Shown in pieces: positions 6,552 through 12,902 of a DNA stretch of 49,632 nt. The first letter of the stretch is position 1. Each line of letters starts with the position of its first letter. Made by a program: the position numbers and the translations under genes. Below the pieces are notes generated by a model. The model saw nothing but the letters and a program-made list of their open reading frames with translations, was not told the DNA's origin and did not search any database. This stretch comes from an uncultured Clostridium sp. (GTDB lineage Bacteria; Bacillota; Clostridia; TANB77; CAG-508): contig CANPIU010000008.1 in the NCBI GenBank assembly GCA_947574235.1, positions 1 through 49,632 of the forward strand. Reading direction: 5' to 3'.

Positions 6552-7418
6552 ATGAAAATATTTTTAGAAATACTGTGGGCTTTGATATCTTGTTTTAAAT
6601 GTCCGATTATATTTATATTAGCTTTATTTATCTTATTTTATGTATTAGTTTATATAAATATATTTATTGGCTTACTAAAAGGTAAAAGATTTAAAAAAGG
6701 AAAGAATTATAAAGTAAAAAAACGTTCAATTTTTAGACGTTTATTTATAGATTTGCCTAAACGTGTAGCTGACGATATGTTTAATAGAGACCCAGAAGAA
6801 TTTAGATATAAAGGTGTTGTGATTTTTGAAGGTAGACAGGGGAGAGGAAAAATAATTGCAATGTGTCAATATGCAAGAGAAATGCAAAAACAATATCCTA
6901 AAGTGAAATGTATGTCTAATTTGGATTATAGATATGAAAATAAGCCACTTAAAGATTGGCGTAATCTAATTAATTATTCTAACGGAAAATATGGTGTAAT
7001 TGCGATTATAGATGAAACGCAAAATTGGTTTAGCAGTAATCAATCAAAAGATTTTCCTCCTGAAATGTTAGAAGTTATTACCCAAAATAGAAAAAACCGT
7101 CGTATTATTTTAGGAACGGCTCAGAATTTTTATTTACTTGCTAAGGCTATTCGTTCCCAGGCCACCGAAGTGCGTCGTTGTACGACGCTACTCGGTGCCT
7201 TAACAATAGTAAGAAAAGTTGAGCCAATCCTAGATAGTGACGGTAATGTCAGAGAGTGGAAACATAGAGGACTTTATTTTTTTGTACACTCTAAAGAAAT
7301 TCGTGAAAGTTATGATACTTATAAAGTAATAAAATCTTTAGCTAAAAGTGGTTTTCAAGAACGTAAGCCAGATATTAATAATACTACAAATGTTTTTATT
7401 CAAAAAGATAAAAAGTAA
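6552..7418 (+). CDS. inovirus morphogenesis ATPase (pI, Zot family)
   Basis: 288 aa. A membrane helix at residues 14-42 is followed by a basic stretch and a Zot/pI ATPase domain: Walker A-like GRQGRGKI (94-101) and Walker B IIDE (152-155) followed by TQNWF. It drives filament assembly and extrusion across the membrane. The start is ATG 6552 with AAAGGA upstream. Oddity: the Walker A Ser/Thr that normally follows the Lys is Ile (K100-I101). The rest of the domain, including the sensor-like GTAQNF, is intact, so this may be a variant or weakened ATPase. Zot is the diagnostic gene for calling this region an inovirus. Confidence 0.92.
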   Translation: MKIFLEILWALISCFKCPIIFILALFILFYVLVYINIFIGLLKGKRFKKGKNYKVKKRSIFRRLFIDLPKRVADDMFNRDPEEFRYKGVVIFEGRQGRGKIIAMCQYAREMQKQYPKVKCMSNLDYRYENKPLKDWRNLINYSNGKYGVIAIIDETQNWFSSNQSKDFPPEMLEVITQNRKNRRIILGTAQNFYLLAKAIRSQATEVRRCTTLLGALTIVRKVEPILDSDGNVREWKHRGLYFFVHSKEIRESYDTYKVIKSLAKSGFQERKPDINNTTNVFIQKDKK

Positions 7419-7486
7419 GATTTTAATATGAAATATAAGAACTATAAAATTCATATAATAATTTTAATTAACATAACAGAAAATTA

Positions 7487-7510
7487 GGAGGGTTCTTAGT
7501 AACACCCTCC
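7487..7510 (+). other. hairpin upstream of rep, candidate replication origin
   Basis: GGAGGGT (7487-7493) and ACCCTCC (7504-7510) form a perfect 7-bp stem with a 10-nt loop and no following T-run. It lies in the 136-nt gap before the replication module, where inovirus plus-strand origins are usually found. Origin function is inference. Confidence 0.45.
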
Positions 7511-7554
7511 GAGTGTCCCAGATATAGGAAAATTAATAAGAAAGGGGAAATAAA

Positions 7555-7722
7555 ATGGAAATTGAAAAATTAGATATATGTGATTATAAAGTAATAATAC
7601 AAGCCTTAAATTTCTTTGAAAGCGAATTGTATCATTTAGAAATCGAACAAGAAGACTATGAGGAACTTATATCGAAGTTAGAAAGAAACTTAGACAAATT
7701 AGAAAATAATTTTGATAGATGA
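7555..7722 (+). CDS. small acidic protein, 55 aa, rep-coupled
   Basis: 55 aa, acidic and helical (ELYHLEIEQEDYEELISKLERNL), likely a short coiled coil. AAAGGGG lies upstream. Its stop lies inside the ribosome site of the rep gene. Possibly a Rep accessory or copy-control protein; function not readable. Confidence 0.6.
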   Translation: MEIEKLDICDYKVIIQALNFFESELYHLEIEQEDYEELISKLERNLDKLENNFDR

Positions 7723-7733
7723 TGAGGTGTAAA

Positions 7734-8768
7734 ATGATAGATACCATTAAAATATATACAGAAATAGACAAAGAAACTTATGACAGAATAAAGTCAATGG
7801 CAATTGTAAAGAATTCCGTAGATAATCATAAAAGCCAATTGCTTTATGAAATAATCAATGACCATTTAGACGGTTCTTTTGATAGTAGATTAAGCGTTCG
7901 TGTTGATACTGGTGTAAAATATCAATTTGTAGATAAGGGATACTGTTTAGAAATAGAAGGCAGTTATCATAAAATTGTTAATGGCTATAACAGTCATAAT
8001 GGCTATTGTGATTTACAGTTTATCTGTGAAAATTTAATTCAAATGGTAGAGTTAGCTTATAATATAGAACTTCCTTATCTTCAAAATTGGTTTTTACAAA
8101 GAGTTGATATAGCAGTATGTTACGATTTAAAGAAACAAGAAAATGTAAAAAGCTATATAAACAGTTTAAGTCGTTGTTCTTACCCTAGAAGAAATGCAAA
8201 ATTTTTTTACGACGAAAGCCTATATCTTTCTGGAACAACGACGACCCTAAAAATCTATAACAAATTACTTGAATTTAAAAAACACGATATGAAAAAGTTT
8301 GGTAGTAATAAAGAATTTAACTTATTAGGATATATGAAAAATATAGACGGTTTTATACGTTTTGAGTGTGAAATAAAAAAGAAAATGCTAAAAAAAGTAT
8401 ATAATAGTGAAAAACATATTGAAATTATAAAAGTGAAATATGAAGATTTAAAAAAAGTTTGGTGTGAGGAATTTATGAAGATATTACAATTTATTAAGAA
8501 CGATTTAGAAATAGTTAGAGGTAGACAAGCAGTATTTGAAAGATTACAAAAACTGTTTAAATGTTCACGTGCTAATCAACTATATTACTTTTATTGCTCT
8601 ATCCAGTTAAACGGACTAAAAGACATAAAAATGAATACAAGTTCAAGTACATATTATAGAAATATAAAGGATTTAAAACAAGCCAAAATAGACTTTAGTC
8701 AATCCTATAAAATCGAAGAAATAGAAATGTTTTACTTCAATCCATTTGAATATAAAGAGGTAGTCTAA
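7734..8768 (+). CDS. inovirus replication initiation protein (G2P/Phage_CRI type)
   Basis: 344 aa. It contains the G2P-type pattern: RVDIAVCYDL (about 123-132) and TLKIYNKLLEFKKHD (about 171-185), where Tyr and Lys residues serve nicking and rejoining of the origin in rolling-circle replication. ATG 7734 is preceded by GAGGTG; the earlier ATG at 7719 overlaps the preceding gene's stop. It lies downstream of a hairpin that could be the origin. It is convergent with an RHH regulator, sharing a hairpin between their stops. Confidence 0.85.
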   Translation: MIDTIKIYTEIDKETYDRIKSMAIVKNSVDNHKSQLLYEIINDHLDGSFDSRLSVRVDTGVKYQFVDKGYCLEIEGSYHKIVNGYNSHNGYCDLQFICENLIQMVELAYNIELPYLQNWFLQRVDIAVCYDLKKQENVKSYINSLSRCSYPRRNAKFFYDESLYLSGTTTTLKIYNKLLEFKKHDMKKFGSNKEFNLLGYMKNIDGFIRFECEIKKKMLKKVYNSEKHIEIIKVKYEDLKKVWCEEFMKILQFIKNDLEIVRGRQAVFERLQKLFKCSRANQLYYFYCSIQLNGLKDIKMNTSSSTYYRNIKDLKQAKIDFSQSYKIEEIEMFYFNPFEYKEVV

Positions 8769-8782
8769 AAAGCTACTTCTTT
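8754..8782. terminator. shared hairpin between rep and the RHH gene
   Basis: AAAGAGGTAG (8754-8763) pairs with CTACTTCTTT (8773-8782), one G.T. It covers both stop codons and could terminate transcription from both sides. Confidence 0.5.
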
Positions 8783-8937
8783 ATATCATTAAGAGCATAT
8801 TTGATACAACTAATAACAACATTGTTGAAACTCATATCATTTTTCTTAGCAATTTTTTTGAGTTCATTATAGATATCTTCTGGAAATCTAACGGAACTTT
8901 GAATATTGCTATTTTTAAACTTTTCTATATCGAACAT
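8773..8937 (-). CDS. ribbon-helix-helix (Arc/Mnt-like) regulator
   Basis: 54 aa on the minus strand: MFDIEKF, then the RHH core SSVRFPEDIYNELKKIAKK and NDMSFNNVVISCIKYAL. The beta-strand SSVRF and two helices match Arc/CopG-type DNA-binding proteins. A strong AGGTGG site precedes it. It probably represses the divergent gene at 9078 or controls rep copy number; its convergent position to rep also allows antisense effects. Confidence 0.75.
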   Translation of the reverse strand: MFDIEKFKNSNIQSSVRFPEDIYNELKKIAKKNDMSFNNVVISCIKYALNDIKK

Positions 8938-9077
8938 TTTACCACCTACCATTATTATAATTTAAAGATTATTTTCTATACTAAAATTTAAACACAAAAA
9001 CGATTTTAAAACTATAACTATAAAACAGGTTGAAAAACAGTAACACTTTTGCTAATATATATATTGGAGGTGGTATA

Positions 9078-9317
9078 ATGTATAGTATGTATTTTTTGGA
9101 TACACATAACATTTTAATTAATATTGTAATAAATTGTGTATTACTGATAATAGTTTTAGCCTTTAAATATGTAGAGGATTTACTAGATTTTAAAAAATTT
9201 GCTAAAAAATACTATTACTTAGATATTAATATCTTTAGATTTACTTTAAATTTATTGAAATATAAAATAGAAAATTATGTGAAACGGTTAAAAATGAATA
9301 TGAAAACGGAAAAATAG
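9078..9317 (+). CDS. inovirus membrane protein, 79 aa, with an in-frame CGG near its end
   Basis: One membrane helix (about residues 10-30, NIVINCVLLIIVLAF) then a long basic tail. ATG 9078 follows GGAGG. The codon at 9285-9287 is CGG; read as Arg the protein ends KRLKMNMKTEK, whereas a +1 skip of C gives GGT TAA, ending the protein with Gly. It is transcribed divergently from the RHH gene. Function unknown. Confidence 0.6.
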   Translation: MYSMYFLDTHNILINIVINCVLLIIVLAFKYVEDLLDFKKFAKKYYYLDINIFRFTLNLLKYKIENYVKRLKMNMKTEK

Positions 9318-9357
9318 CCTACATTTACCAAAAAAAGACTTTTTGTAAGCTATTTTT
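9310..9357 (+). terminator. hairpin terminator downstream of 9078-9317
   Basis: AAAAATAGC (9310-9318) pairs with GCTATTTTT (9349-9357), extended by TACA/TGTA. The 3' side ends in a T-run. Confidence 0.6.
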
Positions 9358-9423
9358 AGGTTTTCATAAAATAAAAATTCATAAGCTATTGATATATTGT
9401 ATAATTAAATAGGATAATTTTAT

Positions 9424-9633
9424 CTATTTTTCATTATTAGGTATATGCTCAACGATATCTTCTATTTTGCAATTAAGGAAATTACATAGATTATCATAAA
9501 TTTGTGCATTAACTGGTTGATTTTTTCCTAATTTTGCTAATGTAGTAGTAGATATAATTTTATTAGTTACTAAATCGCTTTTTTTTAAGTGTTTTGATAA
9601 TAAAGTTCTCCATAATGGGTCGTAAGATAGCAT
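9424..9633 (-). CDS. XRE/Cro-type helix-turn-helix repressor
   Basis: 69 aa starting MLSYDPLWRTLLSKHL; SDLVTNKIISTTTLAKLGKNQPV is the helix-turn-helix, and the end NCKIEDIVEHIPNNEK is typical of the short Cro/YozG-like repressors. AAAGGAGG precedes the ATG at 9633. The intergenic region to the divergent operon at 9844 carries repeated TTTGCAAA boxes, so it is the probable lysogeny repressor that silences both itself and the transposase operon. Confidence 0.85.
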   Translation of the reverse strand: MLSYDPLWRTLLSKHLKKSDLVTNKIISTTTLAKLGKNQPVNAQIYDNLCNFLNCKIEDIVEHIPNNEK

Positions 9634-9693
9634 AGAAATTCCTCCTTTGTTTTTTTTAATAATATAATAAAGAGGAATAAAAATCAAGCTTTT

Positions 9694-9828
9694 ATTTGCA
9701 AAAACAAATAAAAAATTTGCAAACAAAGAAAAAAAATTTGCAAATGCATAAAAAAGCATTGACTTTTTATATGCAAACGCATATAATATATATGTGCACG
9801 CAAATAAAATATATGTATTTGCAAATAC
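9694..9828. promoter_or_regulatory. divergent control region with ATTTGCAAA operator boxes
   Basis: Boxes: ATTTGCAAA at 9694-9702, TTTGCAAA at 9716-9723, palindrome ATTTGCAAAT at 9736-9745, ATGCAAACGCAT at 9771-9782 inside the promoter spacer, and palindrome GTATTTGCAAATAC at 9815-9828. Repeated palindromes between a repressor gene and the transposase operon are the classic form of a phage switch. Confidence 0.75.
9759..9787 (+). promoter_or_regulatory. strong promoter of the transposase operon
   Basis: TTGACT (9759-9764), 17-bp spacer, TATAAT (9782-9787). The spacer contains a TGCAAACGCA operator-like box, so repressor binding would block RNA polymerase. Confidence 0.8.
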
Positions 9829-9843
9829 AAGAAAGGTGGAAAA

Positions 9844-10191
9844 ATGGAAGTGACAAAAATACAATTACCAATAATTTCTTTTTCATCATATGAATTGTTA
9901 CTAAAAGCATTGCGTTATTATCTATATGCAAGTACAGAATTTATAATAGACGCAGAAATAACAATGGGACTTTGTGAAACTATCGACTATATGGAACAAT
10001 CACATAAAGAAGTAAATGCAAAGATACAATTACCAACGATTTATATTTCATCATATCAACTAATGTTAAATGCATTAAAATATTACATAGTTTCAAGTAC
10101 AGAATTTATAATGGATACAGAGTTATCAACCCAAATTTGTGAAATGATGAATTATATGGAAAAAGAACAAAAAGAAGTAAAAATACAGTAG
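9844..10191 (+). CDS. two-repeat protein of unknown function, upstream of the transposase
   Basis: 115 aa made of two homologous halves of about 57 residues. Each starts KIQLP-I--SSY-L-L-AL-YY and continues SSTEFI-D-E---ICE---YME. It is an internal tandem duplication (residues 5-59 and 60-115) with mixed strand-helix pattern and no known motif. AAAGGTGG precedes the ATG. It ends 28 nt before the transposase, so the two form one operon under the repressor. It may be a transposase partner or an anti-repressor; that is inference. Confidence 0.7.
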   Translation: MEVTKIQLPIISFSSYELLLKALRYYLYASTEFIIDAEITMGLCETIDYMEQSHKEVNAKIQLPTIYISSYQLMLNALKYYIVSSTEFIMDTELSTQICEMMNYMEKEQKEVKIQ

Positions 10192-10219
10192 ACAAGAACT
10201 TAAAGGGGGACGTAGAAAT

Positions 10220-11701
10220 ATGGAAAAAGAAGTACAATTTTACGAGTTAGAAAGGAAAGTGTATAACCTAGTTTGTCAACTAGGTTGTACAATACTTAAA
10301 AATATTTTAGAAAATCAAGATAAGCAATTAATGGAAAATAGAGATAAGAAAGAATATCGTCACAAGGGATATAGAACAAATACAATCAAAACAGTTATGG
10401 GAGAAATAGAATACAATCGAGCAATGTATAAAACCGACAAAGGTCATATGTTTTTATTGGATAAAGAGATAAATATAGATACGATTGGAAAAATATCGAC
10501 TAATTTGGCAGAAATAATGTTAAAGTCTGTTGTTAATACTGTATCTTATCGAAAAAGTGCAATTGAAATTCAAAGTATGACAAATGAAACAATAAGCCAC
10601 CAAGCATTACAACAGTTGGTTTGGAAAGTTGGAGGTATAATTGAGAAAAAGGAAAATAAAGAAATAAAATTAATGAAAGACGGAAAATTAGTAAAAGGAA
10701 CTAGAGAAACCCCCGCCTTATTTGAAGAGGCAGACGGTATCTGGTTTAATTTGCAGGGAATAGATAGAGAAAAAGCAAAAGAAAAATACAAAAAGCAATG
10801 TGAGAAGAAAAACATTAAGTACAATCCTAAACACAAACACAAAACAGAACTAAAATTACATATTACATACGAAGGTTGGAAAAAAGACAGTACAAGACAC
10901 GAACTGATAAATAAGCAAATTATAGCAGGTATGATGACACCACAGAGATTGAAAAAATTAAGAGATAGTAGAATATACCAAACATATAATGAAAAAAACA
11001 TAGAATTAAGGGCGAACAACGGAGATGGTGCAAAATGGATAACGACTATTGCTACAAAAGATACAATATGCCAAAAAGATAGTTTCCATATACAACAAGA
11101 AATTATAAGAGATATAAGGAATAAAGAATATCAAGAAGAACTTGCTAACATAATTAAAGAAAAAAGATATGATGAAGTTCAGGGATACATTGAAAATCTA
11201 AAATTCGAGTTAGGTGGAGAAGAAAAAGTTGTAAAAAAATTGAAAGTATTGCAAAGTTATTTGAAAAATGGGTTACCACGTTATCAGGATATTTTGAAAG
11301 AACAGGGACGAGAAATACCAAAGGCACCAAAAGGAATTGAATATCGAGATATGGGAACAATGGAAAGTCAAATTTTCACTGTTTTAAAAGTACGATTAAT
11401 GAGTGGTAGAAAGGCTTTTGCTAAAAAAGGTGCTAGTTATTTATCTAAAGTTTGTGCTTTGTATCATCAAGAAAAAGGAAACATACAACTTGAAAAAGTT
11501 GAAAGTGAAATTTTAATTGATAATAGTGTAGAAGATTGGATAAGAGAAATTGAGGAAAATGTTACAAAAAATAAAAAACTACATAGAGTAAATCTAAAAG
11601 AAACAGAAGAAAACAAGTATGTACAAGCTACAATAGCAATAACACCAGAACTAAAACAATTGTTAAAATTAGTAGAGCCGACGGCTTTAATGTATAGATA
11701 A
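10220..11701 (+). CDS. ISLre2-family DDE transposase (UPF0236), phage mobility enzyme
   Basis: 493 aa. Early region YRHKGYRTNTIKTVMGEIEYNR matches the ISLre2 N-terminal pattern. Likely catalytic acids by spacing and context: D172 (EEADGIWF), D269 (NNGDGAKW) and E382 (GTMESQI), followed by the basic GRKAFAKKGA typical of the family. AAAGGGGG precedes the ATG. No inverted repeats flank this gene alone; the only matching terminal repeats lie at the ends of the entire phage, so it most likely integrates the phage genome. ISLre2 elements typically give about 9-bp duplications (family knowledge), which agrees with the 9-bp duplication here. Confidence 0.88.
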   Translation: MEKEVQFYELERKVYNLVCQLGCTILKNILENQDKQLMENRDKKEYRHKGYRTNTIKTVMGEIEYNRAMYKTDKGHMFLLDKEINIDTIGKISTNLAEIMLKSVVNTVSYRKSAIEIQSMTNETISHQALQQLVWKVGGIIEKKENKEIKLMKDGKLVKGTRETPALFEEADGIWFNLQGIDREKAKEKYKKQCEKKNIKYNPKHKHKTELKLHITYEGWKKDSTRHELINKQIIAGMMTPQRLKKLRDSRIYQTYNEKNIELRANNGDGAKWITTIATKDTICQKDSFHIQQEIIRDIRNKEYQEELANIIKEKRYDEVQGYIENLKFELGGEEKVVKKLKVLQSYLKNGLPRYQDILKEQGREIPKAPKGIEYRDMGTMESQIFTVLKVRLMSGRKAFAKKGASYLSKVCALYHQEKGNIQLEKVESEILIDNSVEDWIREIEENVTKNKKLHRVNLKETEENKYVQATIAITPELKQLLKLVEPTALMYR

Positions 11702-11712
11702 TAAAAATTGCA

Positions 11713-11883
11713 ATGAATTATATTAACAAATTAGAAAAGCAGTTTTTTAAGGAGTTTGTTAGTTTTTTTGCAAGAACTGTTTTTTTAGGTCGTGACGGAC
11801 GACCGTTAAGAAAAAAGTTCTTCCAGAAAAACGCAAACGACTATAAAAAACGACGTGCTTTTCGTTACTTGAGGAAGTTTTAA
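11713..11883 (+). CDS. possible small basic protein, 56 aa, at the right end
   Basis: Open frame MNYINKLEKQFF... through FLGRDGRPLRKKFF to RRAFRYLRKF, very basic at the C-terminus. No clear ribosome site precedes it. It overlaps a large inverted repeat (11773-11822), so the region may act as DNA or RNA structure instead of, or as well as, coding. Confidence 0.35.
   Translation: MNYINKLEKQFFKEFVSFFARTVFLGRDGRPLRKKFFQKNANDYKKRRAFRYLRKF
11773..11822. other. long imperfect hairpin near the right end of the phage
   Basis: AAGAACT...AGGTCGT (11773-11794) pairs with ACGACC...AGTTCTT (up to 11822) around a short GACGG-like loop, with T-rich/A-rich middle arms. A second candidate for a packaging signal or minus-strand origin. 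Confidence 0.45.
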
Positions 11884-11898
11884 AAAAAAATAAAAAAA

Positions 11899-11923
11899 TT
11901 GCCTACAAACACTTGACACATAC
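11899..11923 (-). repeat. right terminal inverted repeat of the inovirus transposon
   Basis: Reverse complement reads GTATGTGTCAAGTG...TGTAGGCAA and matches the left end at 19 of 25 positions. It contains an outward-facing TTGACA (11913-11918). Confidence 0.85.
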
Positions 11924-11932
11924 GAGACTGGG
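11924..11932 (+). repeat. right 9-bp target site duplication GAGACTGGG
   Basis: Identical to 3340-3348. Chromosomal sequence resumes at 11933. Confidence 0.85.
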
Positions 11933-11950
11933 AAGTGAGAGTATCAGGTC

Positions 11951-11979
11951 TTGAAAAAGGTAAAAAAATGTGATATGAT
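11951..11979 (+). promoter_or_regulatory. promoter of the exporter gene
   Basis: TTGAAA (11951-11956), 17-bp spacer, TATGAT (11974-11979) with a TGn extension. It lies just outside the phage insertion, so the gene downstream keeps its own promoter. Confidence 0.7.
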
Positions 11980-12009
11980 AAGCAAACAAAAGAAAAGAGG
12001 AGAAGATAA

Positions 12010-12858
12010 ATGCTAGAAATATTATTGGATGCTATAATGGATAGTGTTAAATTAGTACCATTTTTATTTATCACCTATTTAATTATGGAATACATTGAGC
12101 ATAAAACAAAGGACAAGACGAAAGAAGCTGTAAAAAAATCAGGAAAATATGGACCTTTGATTGGAAGTATATTAGGCATATTCCCACAATGTGGATTTTC
12201 TGTTTCTGCGACTAATTTGTATGCAGCAAGAGTGATTACTTTAGGAACTTTATTGGCCGTATATCTTTCTACTTCAGACGAAATGCTACCAATTTTCTTA
12301 TCAGAAGCGGTACCTTTGACTACCATTTTAACTATTTTAGGAATTAAATTGATAGTCGGTATGATAGCTGGTTTTGCTATCGATTTCGTGATGAGGAAGA
12401 CAAATAAACAAGAAGAAGAAAAAATTATTGATTTATGTGAAAAAGAACACTGCCATTGTGAACATGGTATTGCAAAATCTGCTTTGAAGCATACCTTAAA
12501 TATTTTTATTTTTATTTTATTCATAACGATTATAATTAATTTTGTTATGTTTGTAATAGGAGAAGAGAATATCTCAGGCTTTTTGCAAAATAGACCAATT
12601 TTAGCACCGATAATTGCAGGTTTTATTGGATTAATTCCAAATTGTGCTTCCTCTGTTATTTTAACACAAATGTATTTAGAAAATATGATTTCAGTGGCTA
12701 CTATGATTTCAGGACTTTTAGTAGGAGCAGGAGTTGGACTAGCAGTCTTGTTTAAAATGAATAAAGGAATTAAGCAAAATATTAAGATAGTAGTGTTGTT
12801 ATATGTTATCGGCGTGATTGCCGGTATTATGATTGAATTGATAGGAATTAAAATTTAA
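12010..12858 (+). CDS. putative multi-helix heavy-metal (manganese/arsenic) exporter, ArsP_2-like
   Basis: 282 aa, about eight to ten membrane helices in two related halves: each carries a Gly-Ile-Pro-Cys motif (LGIFPQCGFSVSA near residue 55 and GLIPNCASSV near 205). Between the halves is a cytosolic Cys/His stretch (CEKEHCHCEH) that could sense or deliver metal. This matches the 10-TM putative metal exporter family (ArsP_2/DUF2899, often labelled putative manganese transporter). GAGGAGA precedes the ATG. The substrate is not fixed by sequence. Confidence 0.75.
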   Translation: MLEILLDAIMDSVKLVPFLFITYLIMEYIEHKTKDKTKEAVKKSGKYGPLIGSILGIFPQCGFSVSATNLYAARVITLGTLLAVYLSTSDEMLPIFLSEAVPLTTILTILGIKLIVGMIAGFAIDFVMRKTNKQEEEKIIDLCEKEHCHCEHGIAKSALKHTLNIFIFILFITIIINFVMFVIGEENISGFLQNRPILAPIIAGFIGLIPNCASSVILTQMYLENMISVATMISGLLVGAGVGLAVLFKMNKGIKQNIKIVVLLYVIGVIAGIMIELIGIKI

Positions 12859-12902
12859 TAGAAAAAATAATAGGGAGAACTAAAAGCATAGTTCTCTCTA
12901 TT

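Larger units (their letters stand above)
3349..11923. mobile_element. integrated filamentous phage (inovirus) behaving as a transposon, 8575 bp
   Basis: The unit contains inovirus hallmarks: two tiny hydrophobic coat proteins, an ssDNA-binding-like protein, a signal-peptide adhesin with a Gly-rich linker, a pVI-like membrane protein, a Zot/pI morphogenesis ATPase and a G2P-type Rep. No secretin (pIV) is present, as expected for a host with one membrane. No tyrosine or serine integrase is seen; instead an ISLre2-type DDE transposase lies at the right end. The ends are inverted repeats (19 of 25 positions identical) flanked by a 9-bp direct duplication, showing that the entire phage genome moved as one transposition unit. 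Confidence 0.9.

Noticed and set aside
9310..9330. GCCTACA at 9317 as an internal terminal repeat
   Set aside because: Only 7 bases match the TIR and they are part of a terminator stem.
10570..11019. Antisense open frame in the transposase gene
   Set aside because: Phe/Leu/Cys-rich translation typical of the reverse of an A-rich coding strand; no ribosome site.
10220..11701. A plain ISLre2 insertion sequence sitting inside a phage
   Set aside because: No terminal repeats flank the transposase alone, while the matching repeats and target duplication are at the ends of the whole 8.6-kb unit.
11913..11941. TTGACA in the right TIR driving the exporter gene
   Set aside because: No -10 at proper spacing; a better promoter (11951-11979) lies just downstream.
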